A stretch of 64,000 bases of DNA, from the NCBI GenBank assembly GCA_947179155.2, contig OX359285.1, forward strand, positions 6,610,231-6,674,230. Direction: 5' to 3'. The DNA comes from Hedera helix. Lineage: Eukaryota > Streptophyta > Magnoliopsida > Apiales > Araliaceae. Positions within the stretch are counted from its first letter, which is position 1. Each line of letters begins with the position of its first letter. Made by a program: the position numbers and the translations under genes. The notes beneath the pieces were generated by a model that was not told the origin of the DNA, made no database searches, and saw only the letters and a program-made list of their open reading frames with translations. This document shows positions 1-10,919 of this stretch, piece by piece.

Positions 1-314
1 ATATGAAACGTCCATATATTCTGATCCTTTGTGATAGAACATAACCAGGTGATATGACTCTCCCAATTAGTGAGCAGATTAAATGCAATGATTTCCGCAA
101 GTTCATTACATCCTTTAATTGCTTCTAAGAAAGGATCTGGAACGACTGCAGTAGAGCTTTCACTTTCATCCTTACTGGATAGAACACGCATAATTTTTGC
201 CTTAGGCAAAAGATTCAACTCTGAGTTTGTAGGAAGATTATTCGTCGTCTCTTGATTCGCAGGTACATTTGTTTCGGGCACTCCATTGTTAATTTCCTGA
301 TTTTCATATGCCAT
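1..314 (-). CDS. Gag-like N-terminus of family-A LTR retrotransposon (partial, runs off the window)
   Basis: Reading leftwards from an ATG at 314, the frame stays open for at least 104 codons to the window edge with no stop. It starts MAYENQEINN, has a polar low-complexity N-terminus, then a more ordered part with several Trp and Cys residues. It lies about 185 bp downstream (minus strand) of a primer-binding site and a 5' LTR end, where the gag start of an LTR retrotransposon is expected. I do not recognise a gag domain in the visible part, so the gag assignment rests on position. The plus-strand frame at 70-255 is its shadow. The rest of the element lies outside the window. Confidence 0.55.
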   Translation of the reverse strand, partial: MAYENQEINNGVPETNVPANQETTNNLPTNSELNLLPKAKIMRVLSSKDESESSTAVVPDPFLEAIKGCNELAEIIAFNLLTNWESHITWLCSITKDQNIWTFH

Positions 315-499
315 ATTCAACTGTAGTCACAAAATAATTGTTAGTTCAAACAAACTGACTCATCTCTTCATGTTCCTACATTTAAATCGATTCATTAGAT
401 AACAAAATTTAATTAGGTAGGACACACTAGTGATTGATTCTATTCGTCTCTCCCCTCCTAGTTCTAACCCCAGATCTCCATTAAAAACCCTATCCCTAA

Positions 500-511
500 G
501 CTCTGATGCCA
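500..511 (-). other. Primer-binding site, initiator tRNA-Met type
   Basis: The minus strand reads TGGCATCAGAGC, one mismatch from the tRNA-iMet PBS TGGTATCAGAGC. It lies two bases inside the LTR end at 514. This fixes the orientation: the LTR at 514-3562 is the 5' LTR of a minus-strand element whose body extends to the left. Confidence 0.8.
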
Positions 512-1079
512 ACTGTGACGCCCCCAAATCTGGGCCCACACAGCCCAAACTTGAGTCGTCAAAAGACTACAACAAAATTATTACAACAAAGCACAACGTA
601 CAACAATACAGTGTATAATAATACACAACTAAGTCTTCACTATTATTGCCACACTATTTTACAAAACGTGAAGACTATGATAACTATTCCTCGGACCCTC
701 ACTCCATTCCCCGACTAGACCCTGTTATGTTTTCATCTCCTGTTGAAAAACAATGGAACAAAAGAAAGGGTGAGCTCAAATAGCCCAGTAAGAAATATCA
801 TGACTAAGATAATGACGAATAAATTATCATTAGTCTTCAACAGTTGAGTTCTTGATAGAATACAATAGACTACAAGGTTTAAATCAAAAACTGCAGTTAA
901 ATTCTTAAACAACGTTCAGATCAATAATAGCAGCGGAATGAGTAATCTATTAGAAGAATAATGCAGACTATAATGTCCACTCGGTTCTCTTTTTAGGAAA
1001 AACATCATCAACTTTTATCATCTGAAATATCATTAGTCAAGATAATACAAATTCACAGTTCCTGATCATAATCATGCAG

Positions 1080-1215
1080 ATCAACAGTTCATCTTTGTAC
1101 TACGGGCCAAAGATATTCAATATAGCACCAACGGTCATGATTATACCAGATTCAGCCTTTGGTCATAATCATACCAAACAACAGTTCATCTTTGCACTAC
1201 GGGCCAAAGAGAACA
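1080..1215 (-). repeat. About 100-bp direct repeats in LTR A1 (two copies)
   Basis: A unit containing AACAGTTCATCTTTG and CTACGGGCCAAAGA occurs twice here and three times in A4 (50918-51160). Copy number therefore differs between LTRs of one family. Confidence 0.7.
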
Positions 1216-1699
1216 TTCACCACGTGCCATAAAAGACACCGAACAGATGTATCGCCTTTAACCTATTATATCGCCTTTAACCTATCATCTGTTCAACAAA
1301 TATATCACATCTGTGCCCCCGGCCACAGATATTCACAACAACTTGATTTTTGGATGATTAGAATGATATAAATGATGAACAGAAGAAATAGGATAACAAT
1401 AAGTATCGGAAGTTTACTTTGTACAGATTCAAATAATGTCCAAATTGTCAACATGATGTGGAGTGAAATTTAAAAATGATATTCAAGATCCACAGTTCAG
1501 AATAACGGTTACAATTCAATAGAAAGGTTCACGTAAATAGGAAGGTTCAGTTGAAATAATGAAGTTCAACTATTATGGAACATATAATATTTTCAGGAAT
1601 TATAGAAGTCATAGTTCCATAATAAATTTCGATTTAGGAGTATGAAAGAAAATAATATCCCTTACCGTAGCAGGTTTGATTAACAAAAGGTGAAGGAAA

Positions 1700-1905
1700 T
1701 TAATACAAAGGGTTATTCACCAACAGGCGGCAATCCGCTCCGTAAGGTTATTCCCACAATTTAATAGAATTTGAGTACAAAGAGTTATTCACCAAACAGG
1801 CGGCAATCCGCTCCGTAAGGTTATTCTCAGAGATTAATAATGAATGAATACGAAAGGTTATTCACCAACAGGCGGCAATCCGCTCCGTAAGGTTATTCCC
1901 ACAAT
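1700..1905 (-). repeat. Tandem repeat with AGGCGGCAATCCGC core (three copies)
   Basis: Three copies of a GGTTATTCACCAA / AGGCGGCAATCCGCTCC / GTAAGGTTATTC unit, separated by about 65-85 bp. A4 carries the matching block at 51660-51850 with GC-to-AT changes (AGGCAGTAATCCGC). The change pattern looks like decay of methylated cytosines. Confidence 0.7.
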
Positions 1906-2317
1906 TTAATACATGGAAATAAAAGGCACGTCTTATGAGTAAGGAATAAATAATATTATTATCGAGAATCAAATAATGATAATCCCTTACCATAGTACGT
2001 TTGAATAATGGAAGATGAAAAAGATGGTATCCCTTACCGTAGTAAGTTTTAATAATAGAAGATGAAAGAAGATGACATTCCTTACGAGTAGTAAATTTAA
2101 GAGTATGAAAGAAAATGACATCCCTTACCTCAACACGTGACTGGATATTGATTTAAATGAGGTTGATTAACTTGAACAGTACACGTATACTTATAGATCT
2201 TCACAAATACTCAAGATGACTTAAGCACACTTAGAGAGAACTTTCACAAGAAGTATTTAGAGAGAGAAAGAAAGAACAAGTAAGGAAGTTTATGAAAAAT
2301 CCTTAAGTTAAGGCTTC

Positions 2318-2325
2318 TATTTATA
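2318..2325 (-). promoter_or_regulatory. TATA box of LTR A1 (TATAAATA)
   Basis: The minus strand reads TATAAATA within GGCTATAAATAGAAGCC. The same box occurs in LTR A3 at 23693-23700 on the plus strand in the same context. Conservation between copies supports this as the U3 promoter of the family. Confidence 0.6.
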
Positions 2326-2399
2326 GCCAAAAATCTTATCATTCCTTTAATCTAAACCATTTATTTAAATATCATCTTTTAATCTACACCATCCATTTC

Positions 2400-2765
2400 A
2401 AATTTTATATTATCTTTAATCTACACCATTCATTTCATATTACCTAATAATCACCTAACTTTATATTATAAACAAATCAATTCAATTATTCAACAATATT
2501 TCACACTTTAATCTACACCATTCATTTCATATCACCTAATAATCACCTAACTTTATATTATAAACAAATCAATTCAATTATTCAACAATATTTCACACTT
2601 TAATTTACACCATTCATTTCATATCACCTAATAATCACCTAACTTTATATTATAAACAAATCAATTCAATTATTCAACAATATTTCACACTTTAATCTAC
2701 ACCATTCATTTCATATCACCTAATAATCACCTAACTTTATATTATAAACAAATAACTTTATCAAT
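2400..2765 (-). repeat. 92-bp tandem repeat, four copies, in LTR A1
   Basis: CACCTAACTTTATAT starts at 2452, 2544, 2636 and 2728, an exact 92-bp period. Each unit also holds ACACCATTCATTTCATA and CAATTCAATTATTCAACA. A4 (52660-52950) has only degenerate, fewer units, so the array expanded in A1 or its source copy. Confidence 0.85.
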
Positions 2766-2904
2766 TCAATTATTATGACTAATTGTTATAAATACAGTAT
2801 AGTTAGCTCTTAGATATCAAGTCAATAAATTAATGAAATACAACTGTTTAAAAAAATATCATAATAGAGATAACAATAATGTAAAAGAAAGCATACGTTA
2901 CTGT

Positions 2905-3125
2905 GTAATGACAATTATTGATTCAATAATGTGAATTACTGTGCATATGTTACTGTGACAATTATTAGGTTCAATAATTTTAAAAACAGTGCAGCAACAA
3001 TTATTGACTCAATGATATAAAATACAGTGTAATGACAATTATTAAATCAATAATGCAAAATACTGTGTAACAACAATTATTGAATTGATAATATAAAATA
3101 TTATGCAGTGACAATTATCGATGAA
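2905..3125 (-). promoter_or_regulatory. Array of CAATTATTG-type palindromes, about 38-bp spacing
   Basis: CAATTATTG or one-base variants start at 2912, 2959, 2998, 3036, 3074 and 3112, so the last four intervals are 39, 38, 38 and 38 bp. The exact nonamer CAAT(A/T)ATTG is the known HD-Zip class I target. LTR A3 has CAATAATTG at 23262, 23300 (variant), 23338, 23400 and 23440. The array lies in U3, about 440-650 bp inside the LTR start. Binding is inferred from the motif only. Confidence 0.6.
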
Positions 3126-3562
3126 ATGATGCGTAACAGTTACGGTGTCAATTATCAGACCAATAATATGAGACACTATGCAATACCGTGTGTTACTGTA
3201 GAGTACCGAGTGCTACAGAAAATACCAATAACTACCGTATGCTACTATTCTTTTATCACCGGTATTTTAACAGTTCCGTTGACTATTTTTATTTAAAAAG
3301 GTTATTTCTGTCGTTTTCTATATCCGACAAATATTCCATTGTGGGGTCCACCAATAATTTGTTATTTCGGCGCCGTCGGACCAAACGAATATTCCCCGAC
3401 CAAACGAATATTCCCCGACAAAGCGAATATTGTCCGACAAAATAAAATTTGCATATAACATCCTTAACTTTTAACTTTATCGATTTAACCACTTACTGTT
3501 TCAAAAAATATATATATGAAGAAAAATTAAATTTTGTATTTCATAAAATTCGGGGTCTTACA

Positions 3563-3787
3563 TTTTTCATCTTGTGTCTTTTAACTGCTATATCTGCTAT
3601 ATAATTGCTTGTTGAATTATTATTTTAACAAATCAAGAAGGGGTAACTAAGTCATATTCTGCTGTGCTAAACAAATTAATTAAGAATTTATTATCTCTTA
3701 AAAACAAAGCAAGAAAAAGAAAAAGTTTTAAAGAATCTATTCAACCTCCCCCGTTCTAGATATCTTTCGTGTCATTGGGAACTAACA
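3563..3787 (+). mobile_element. 3' end of a Copia-like LTR, family D
   Basis: This stretch matches the end of LTR D1 (minus strand, near 43986): a TCTGCTGTGC stretch, then TCTATTCAACC(T/C)CCC, then a shared GGGAACTAACA terminus. LTR A1 has inserted into it, so its left part lies beyond the window. After its end comes TGGTATAAGTAAGG, which resembles a PBS but also reads in frame with the env-position ORF remnant, so I do not call it a PBS. Confidence 0.6.
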
Positions 3788-3831
3788 ATGTGGTATAAGT
3801 AAGGGACAAGCCTGTGTGGTTTGATAGTGCT
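3788..3831 (+). pseudogene. Left piece of env-position plant-transposon ORF, split by element F
   Basis: In the frame of the next piece this 44-bp stretch reads as V-R-D-K-P-V-W-F-D-S-A, with one stop just before (TAA at 3796). Removing element F and one copy of its GTGCT duplication rejoins it in frame to 8958 onwards. It is therefore the same broken ORF. Confidence 0.55.
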
Positions 3832-5149
3832 TGTGACTCCCCGCGAAAAATCACCTAACACCAATTGTGAGTCCCCGCTCATCAACGAATAATCTCCACA
3901 ACATTTAAATAAAAGCATGTCATTGAAAAACTCAGTAAATTTAAATTTTTATAACATTTACTTTATCTTGCCTCAGAATCGCAATCTTTACATAAATCCT
4001 ACAACTCAGATCATTTATATTTTTATGACCTAGTGTATTACAACCATTGTGAGCAAATAAAACTCGCAACCTAACAATAAATCGACATGACTATTTACTA
4101 ACCGCTTTTAATTACACGAGTTTACAAAACCTTAACACTCGTCTAGATATACAACCGCCTTTCACTGTTATTACAAGGCTTTTACGACGTTAGCTTAAAA
4201 CAGTTCAAATCAACAACGTCTTAAATTAAAAATAAACCTCAAACATCTTCTCTGCAATTACCGGGATCTTCAAATTCCTCGCTCCTCGCTGAAAATATTT
4301 ATTATAGCAAGAATGAGCACAACGGCTCAGCAAGTCTAACATCTAACACATAACACGTATGTTACATTTAATTTATGCTTTATGCTCCATGTTTGGCATT
4401 TACATAGGCATCATGCTTATCATGCTTTGCATTTATACAATTTACACATGCTTACCATGCATGTCAATATTTCTAAGTTATATAACTCATATAACACATT
4501 CAATTCATAGCATTAATCATATACCAGCTATTAACAACATATGATTGCACACACACACACATTTATAATCAGTTAGCACATAGAATGAGTGCACACATAA
4601 TAATTTATGCATATAGCAAATAGTTCGCAAGTGTAGCATATAGTACTGAAAAACTAGTCTGATAGTCGCATTAACTTACGCTACCAGTCTGAAATCCGCG
4701 ATCCATCATTAACGTTCAACAAATCGAATTACTGCCTTTGAAAGACCTAATTTGCTTATCTGGCAATTAGTAAAGTACATAGGAACTCAGCTGTTATTCA
4801 TAAAAGAATTGACTCTACAACACAGCATCTCCTATTTATTAACTCATAATTTATAAGACAATATTATCCTCCTTGGATAATCTTTTAATTACCGATCAGT
4901 ATTATTATACATTAATAATACATCACTAAATTTTCAACTGTACTTAGGTACCTAACAATACCTTAATTGGTTACTAATATTATTAAACCCTTAATAATAT
5001 TTACCCAATTACCAATATTATTAATCCGTTATTAATATTTAACTACTTACCCTTAATTACAAACCCTTTAATGATAATTATAATATTGGTAATAACTAAA
5101 CACTCCAACAATTACTCGTCAATTGTTTACACTTTATTACCTTAAATTC

Positions 5150-5990
5150 TTTCACATTATTTATTTAATATCATTTAAATAAATAATTAATTTTCTTAAC
5201 TTTACTTGTTTATTTATCTTCACCTAAACAATTATTTCATTAATTACTTCACATTATTTATTTAATATCATTTAAATAAATAATTAATTCAATTAATTTT
5301 ACTTGTTTATTTATCTTCAAATAAACAATTATTTCCTTAATTACTTCACATTATTTATTTAATATTATTTAAATAAATAATTAAATTAAATTAACATTAC
5401 TTGTTATTTATTATTACATAACAATTATATCATTAACCTTAATTCACTTTAATTATTATTTAGGTTAAATAATAATTAATTAATTCTCCTTAATTCCTTT
5501 AATGATTATTGAATATCAATTACATAATCATTTCTTAATTAATTTAACCTCATTTATTATTTAATATTAATTAAATAATAAATAATTATTTTATTCACTT
5601 CATCTCTCTTTAATTATTATTTAATATCCTTTGAATAATAATTAATTAATTAATCATCCTTATTTATTAAATAATAAATAATTACCTTATTATCTTTATC
5701 TTCCTTTAATTATTATTTTATATCCTTCAAATAATAATTAATCATCCTTATTCATTATTTAATATTAATTAAATAACAATTAATTATTATATTAACTTTA
5801 TCTCCCTTTAATTATTATTTAATATCATTTAAATAATAATTAATTAACTAATTATTCTTATTCATTATTTAATATTAACTAAATAATAAATAATTACTAT
5901 TTTAACTTTATCTCCATTTAATTATTATTTAATATCATTTAAATAATAATTAATTAACTAATTTATTATAATAATGGCTTTTAATTTACC
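5150..5990 (-). repeat. AT-rich palindromic tandem array in element F
   Basis: Repeats of ATTTAATATCATTTAAAT flanked by ATTATT/AATAAT, with a 97-bp period for the first units (CACATT at 5153, 5250, 5347), then shorter variants with TTTAATTATTATTTAATAT. Each unit is nearly self-complementary. Comparable arrays occur in LTRs B1, B2 and C. Confidence 0.75.
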
Positions 5991-6074
5991 TTATTTATTA
6001 TTTATCATAAATAATAAATAATTATTAATTTTGGCTCTCAAATTAATTATATTAATATTTAAACATTTTGGACT

Positions 6075-6130
6075 TAAATGACTCGACCCGATTCGTCCCG
6101 AATGGCCCGACCCGACCCGACCCGGATCGA
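6075..6130 (-). repeat. CCCGACC-rich tract beside the AT array
   Basis: The tract reads CGACCCGATTCG, then GACCCGACCCGACCCGGATC. B1, B2 and C have a degenerate equivalent beside their own AT arrays. Confidence 0.6.
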
Positions 6131-7329
6131 AAAATAACATTTTTCAAAAATCTGTCATCAAAGCCTCGACTTTCAAAATAACACTGATTTGAAAGATCCG
6201 ACTTTCAAAACAGAAGCATGTTCGGACTTTTTGTCTGGTCGACCTCCGCTCACTCCGATGGACATAACTTTCTCATACGGAAATATTTTTGAGTGATTCT
6301 TGAGTTTAAATTGTGTAGAATTTCAATATCTACAACTTTCATTTACATTCCATTTCCAAATTCCTAGTGAAAGGGGTCGAAAAATGGCAATTACAGTCAG
6401 AATGAACCATAGGTTCATCATTCTTTGATCCGATTGGTAAAACATGACACCTCAACATTAATTTGCTAAGATAACATGTTTTATCACCCAATACAACTTC
6501 ATAACATAAAAATAACCAAATCATAAACCTACTTATGCAAGATTTTTGACCTTTACTCGAGAACACGAAGAACATGAAGAACATAGTTTATATAAAAATC
6601 CATATGACTTCACCTAGACTCCATTTCTCATTTGTCCCAACATAGTTTATATACAACTTGTAGATCTAGGGTATACACCCCTAGATTTATAAATCACCCA
6701 ACCAACTCTAGGTTTTTAAATCAACTTAAATAAACCTAGATGAAAGACAAGGTTAACAAAGCTTGAGTTTTAGAAAACTTTTAAATCTTTGGTTGATGAT
6801 CCTCTTTGCTAGAAATTTTACCAAGCTTGGATGATTCACTTCTATAGCTAGAAAGCTTCACCATGAGGAGGCCTTCATTTTTAAACCTTGCTTCTTCTTC
6901 ATCCAATCATCCAAGCATCAAGGATCTTGCCTTCCTTTCATGGCTTCTCTCTTTTCTCTCTAGCTTTCTCTCTATTTCTCTCTCTACCAACTAGGAAGCA
7001 AAATAACTAATGAATGATAGAATAAGATGATAGAGAGTAATATGGTGTTAGTTGATATGTATACTTACAACCCTTGTAAGTATACACATCAACTACACAA
7101 ATCAAGGCTCATAGGCCTACTAGCTTGTGCCAACCTTTTCCTTACTTCTACCAAGACATTGAGCTCCTCAATGAGCAACCAAAATCAATCTTTTAAGGCC
7201 CCTAAAGCTGCTGGAAATGTGGTCCCAAAAGGCTCCAAATTTCATTTAATTTTTCTTTTATTTTAATGCCCAATTGTGCTAGTAAATTATACATATACAT
7301 ACATAATATATAATCAACCATACACATAT

Positions 7330-7960
7330 ATTTGGGCTACTCATTGGGTCATAATTTAAATTTGTTTGGGCTCATTGTCTCAACTTGTTTGGGCTCAACA
7401 ATTAACTCTATTGGGCCTACCAAATTAATTCCTTTAGGGCTCCCAACAATTGAACTCCTAGTTGGGCTACCGTAATTAATTCATTGAGCTAGGTTTTGAC
7501 ACAATTTAATTAGATCACTGGGCTTGGAAATTAAATCCCACCATTGGGTTTCTCTACATTTCCATTGGGTTTGCCACATCATTTTGTTGGGCTAGTCAAT
7601 TAAAATAATATTGGGCTTGACAATTAATTCTATTTGGGCTTCAATTAATTAAATGATTGGGCCAAACATTAACTAAATCAATGGGCTAGGCATTTAAATC
7701 AATTGGGCTATACAATGGACTATGCACTAACTCTCATTGGGCTACATAATTAAATCATTTAGGGCTCCCAACAATTAAATTAAATGAACTCCAAATTAGG
7801 CTACCGAAATTAATTCAGTGAGCTAGGTTTTGGGCTAACACTAAATTTCCATTGGGCTCAAATATTCCACCATCATTTGGGACACTAGATTAAATTATCT
7901 CATAACCAATTTACAAGTCCACTAACAATTAAATTAAATTGGGCTTGTTTAAATAAATCA
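7330..7960. repeat. Dispersed TTGGGCT motif region in element F
   Basis: TTGGGCT or TTGGGCC recurs every 20-60 bp, separated by AATTAA-type AT-rich sequence. It is non-coding. A weaker version occurs in B2 near 54740-54900. Confidence 0.55.
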
Positions 7961-8367
7961 ATTTGACAAATTCAAATTATTAATTTCCTAGTAGAATTAT
8001 AAAATATTAATAATTCACTATTAACAACTTTCCAAATGGAAATAAATATAACATTATTAATGTTTACGCATTCTCATTAATTAATAACCACATTAATTAA
8101 TTTACACCTCAAATTTAACTTGCTAGCTATTTAATCAAATAATCACATAGCTCAATAACCCTATCAAACTTTGATATTATACATCCTAGATTGGTCCATT
8201 AATTTACTAAATCCACTAATTGAACCTTCCTTAAATTCCTTTAATTATCTCAACATATAATTAAATAACCCAAACCATCATATACTGATTTAATTTAATC
8301 CCCCAGAAATTTACAATTATTGTCGATAATTTCATTTCTCTATATTAAAATATTTCGGGTCACTACA

Positions 8368-8379
8368 TTTCCCCCTCTT
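8368..8379 (-). other. Polypurine tract
   Basis: The minus strand reads AAGAGGGGGAAA directly before an LTR start TGTAGTGACCCG. About 15 bp upstream lies TTTCGGGGACGAAATT, a sequence commonly seen near the end of Ty3 pol regions. Confidence 0.65.
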
Positions 8380-8957
8380 ATATTAATTTCGTCCCCGAAA
8401 TTTCAATATAAGGTAAATCCAAAAATATGAGGGTAATTCTTCCTCATCAGGTTCACTGTACCTATATGCCATATAGATACCTAACTTAGTGTATGCCTTA
8501 TCATATACTCATTCAACCAATTCTAGGTTTTAAATTCTCAACAATTGTTTTCCTCAGATTAAGTTTTAGACTCAATCCTTACAAATGATTCCATACTTGA
8601 AATTTCTATTACCAATAAAATGTCAGAGTTTGTTTCATTTTCAACTCTTTATAACCCATGCCAATTCGACTAATCGCATTGATTATCTTACTCTAGGCAT
8701 CGCTTTACTTATTGTTTTATGAACACTGTCCTAATCTCTTCGTGTCAGGACTCTAATTCCTTTCCAGTGATCGTCTATCACTTTACCAGGGTTAGCTTTA
8801 TATCTTAACCTTAAATTTTGCTTGAATCCTCGAAAGCTTAAAAATTTCCACACATCGACTATCCACTACTTCCTTATCCAAATGTTAGCGTAGCCTTAAA
8901 TCACAATAATCACCTAAGACCATACAAATCAGTCTTATGAATTTTCGGGTCATTACA

Positions 8958-9820
8958 GTGCTTCCATAAACGAATATTACAATACATCTATCGATGGTCA
9001 CGCCTACCAGTATAAAGACTACAATTGTAGTTTGGATGTTGTCATTCAGTGTTTATGCAAACCAGGAACCACTTGGATGTTAAAGGCGAATTCTGATGAA
9101 AAAGTGAGTTTCCCATATGCAGCACTAAGCCGTTATGGCAAGGCATGGTACGTGTTTATATGTGCCAAATTGATGCCAACTCGGCATCAAAATGACATAA
9201 CCAAGGAATGCGCATTCTTTTTGCATGGAATTGTGCGACAAACTGTTGGGGTGTACGGTATTTATGGAGTGAATATTTGAGGGATCATCCAACAGTCGAT
9301 CGAGAAGTTTCAAAAAGGGAGTACAACCGGTGGCTTACCTCATGGTTCATTAATTACTGAGTTATGTCGACGTGCAGGGGTGCAGTGGAGTTCTTCAAAG
9401 TTAATTCAGCAACCAATAGCTGCCATTGATCATTTCACCATTGATAAGTACAAAGCATGGGAAGGAGCTATTTCACACCCTTGAGGAGAGGGGTATATCA
9501 TGATGCTACCACCCCAACAAGCGGAGGAGGAACCACCTAATGCCGAACCAGAACTCGAAGCTCAGTTCGATAAAATTCTACGCAGGCTACAGAGCCAGAT
9601 GGATAGGCAAAACATGCGACTTGCTCAATGCCAAGACACAATGCACACCTATAATATTGGTGCGTTTACGGCTCTAACCACTAACAATTCAGTCCAATTA
9701 CCAGACACGTCTTCCCTCCGTCCGACGTCAATGACAAAATCAATAGCGACACTTAACTTATCAGGGAAGTCCTTGCTTTTTAATTCTTTATTTTTCATAA
9801 TGAGGACATTGTCTTGATTA
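8958..9820 (+). pseudogene. Env-position 'putative plant transposon protein' ORF remnant
   Basis: One frame runs through 8963-9817 with two in-frame TGA stops (9278 and 9482). Visible parts resemble the plant transposon-protein domain often found in Athila/Tat-type elements. These include an INEYY segment, CKPGTTW, LMPTRHQNDITKE followed by a hydrophobic A-FFLHGI segment, and GGLPHGSLITELCRRAGVQW. The last third is acidic and Gln-rich (PPQQAEEEPP, then a likely coiled-coil helix). Together with 3788-3831 this is one ORF, broken by element F and the two stops. It sits upstream of a polypurine-like tract and LTR, the env-like position. The family assignment is from memory of the motif and was not searched. 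Confidence 0.65.
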
Positions 9821-10919
9821 AGTTTATGGGGGGTGGTGTTTGATTATCAGCGTATTTTATTTCATATAGTAGTATGCATGTTCAGTAAAAAATAAAAAAT
9901 CTGCATTTAGTTTTCATAGTATGTGACATGCATATTAGGAAATATGTTAGGTTTTTATTGCCTATAGGAACACTTGAGCAGTACATTGATGTAGGAAATT
10001 CAATGAAGGCCGATGATAAAAACTTGATGAATTACTTGATAACTCGATGAATGAATAAGGATTGCTAGTCGAAAGCTTTGACTGTGCTAGTTTCGTTAAG
10101 CTTGAGATCCGTTGATTTTAAATGCACATGATTAGTATATTAAGTTAGTCGGATTTTGATCTAATTTCATGAATTTGATGCTTGTTAAGGATGTATATAA
10201 CTTCTATCACTTGTTGGATCATAAAACTTAAAAAGAAGAATTACTGCTTCGATGTCTGTCTTAAATAAAATGAAAGAAAAACTAAGGAAGGAAATTAGGC
10301 AGATATGAGCAAAACATGGCTAGTCTATTTTTTCGGTTTCTATTACTCGAACAGATATGCCATTAGGAGTGTCTCTACACTTAGTACCCTAAAGCCAACT
10401 AGTTTGGGGGTCACTGGTGGAAAGTTCGCTACATGGGTAATTTTGAAAAGCCTAAGAAAAATGGACATTGTACACGCTGAGTTAATATTATACAAGATGG
10501 AGCATAAGACACACTCGTTAACTAAAGCGAAAAAATTGAAAAAAAAATGTGAAAGCAAGTGTTTAGAGGAGAAATTAGAAGAAAAATGTGAGTTAATATC
10601 TTGTTTTGAGCATGATGATTCACAAAGTGATTTAAAATTTGGGTTGATTTAATATACTACATTCACACACACCCGAATGAATAAAAAGCGAGATGAAATT
10701 GGTAATGTGTATGGTTTTTGACTATGTTTGAATTTAAAGTTTTATGGAGTTATTATTTAAGGATCTGAGGCTGAATTTTTATAAATTATATTAAGTTGTA
10801 GCTTTAGTGTTAGTAATCATGCATTTATAATCATAGTAGTTTAGAATAGTTAGTTGTGTTTATTTTTTTGTTGTCCTTGTTTGCTTGAGGACAAGCAACG
10901 ACTCAAGTTTGGGGGTATT
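9821..10919 (+). mobile_element. 3' non-coding internal region of the Athila/Tat-like element G
   Basis: This runs from the end of the env-position ORF to a short polypurine-like tract (GGGGGTATT, 10911-10919). Before that lies GAGGACAAGCAACGACTCAAG and TTTGGGGG, a context typical just upstream of the 3' LTR in such elements. A 115-codon frame at 10305-10652 has a Lys/Glu-rich C-terminal half (KAKKLKKKCESKC) but matches nothing I recognise. It may be a remnant of an accessory ORF. Confidence 0.5.

Larger units (their letters stand above)
514..3562 (-). mobile_element. Family A long 5' LTR (A1)
   Basis: A 3049-bp LTR. On the minus strand it starts TGTAAGACCCCGAATTTT (at 3562) and ends TTGGGGGCGTCACA (at 514). 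The boundaries agree with three other copies in the window (A2, A3, A4). It is the only A copy followed by a PBS and an open gag-like frame, so it may belong to a complete element. It contains at least four sets of internal tandem repeats and a TATAAATA box. The base run after 3562 is TTTTT; the matching TSD would lie outside the window. It interrupts a Copia-like LTR that resumes at 3563. No protein is encoded; the short ORFs here are chance. Confidence 0.85.
3832..8957 (-). mobile_element. Element F: LTR-derived insertion with GTGCT target-site duplication
   Basis: The 5-bp duplication GTGCT is at 3827-3831 and 8958-8962. On the minus strand it starts TGTAATGACCCGAAAATTC (8957) and ends GGGGAGTCACA (3832). 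Inside, the minus strand has a polypurine tract at 8379-8368 followed by a second LTR-like start, TGTAGTGACCCGAAAT (8367). This suggests a collapsed Ty3-type element: a remnant of its 5' end, a short 3' internal tail, and a 3' LTR of about 4.5 kb. The two LTR starts agree for only about 16 bp, so a chimeric origin is possible. No coding potential is seen. Confidence 0.65.

Noticed and set aside
3788..3801. TGGTATAAGTAAGG as a PBS after the Copia-like LTR end
   Set aside because: It has several mismatches to the initiator-Met PBS, and the same bases read in frame with the env-position ORF remnant, which explains them better.
2452..5400. Regularly spaced repeats considered as a CRISPR-like array
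   Set aside because: The units are contiguous tandem repeats in a plant LTR with no unique spacers; CRISPR is not expected in a plant nucleus.
9032..9280. 82-codon frame as a stand-alone gene
   Set aside because: The same frame continues past the TGA on both sides as one decayed transposon ORF.
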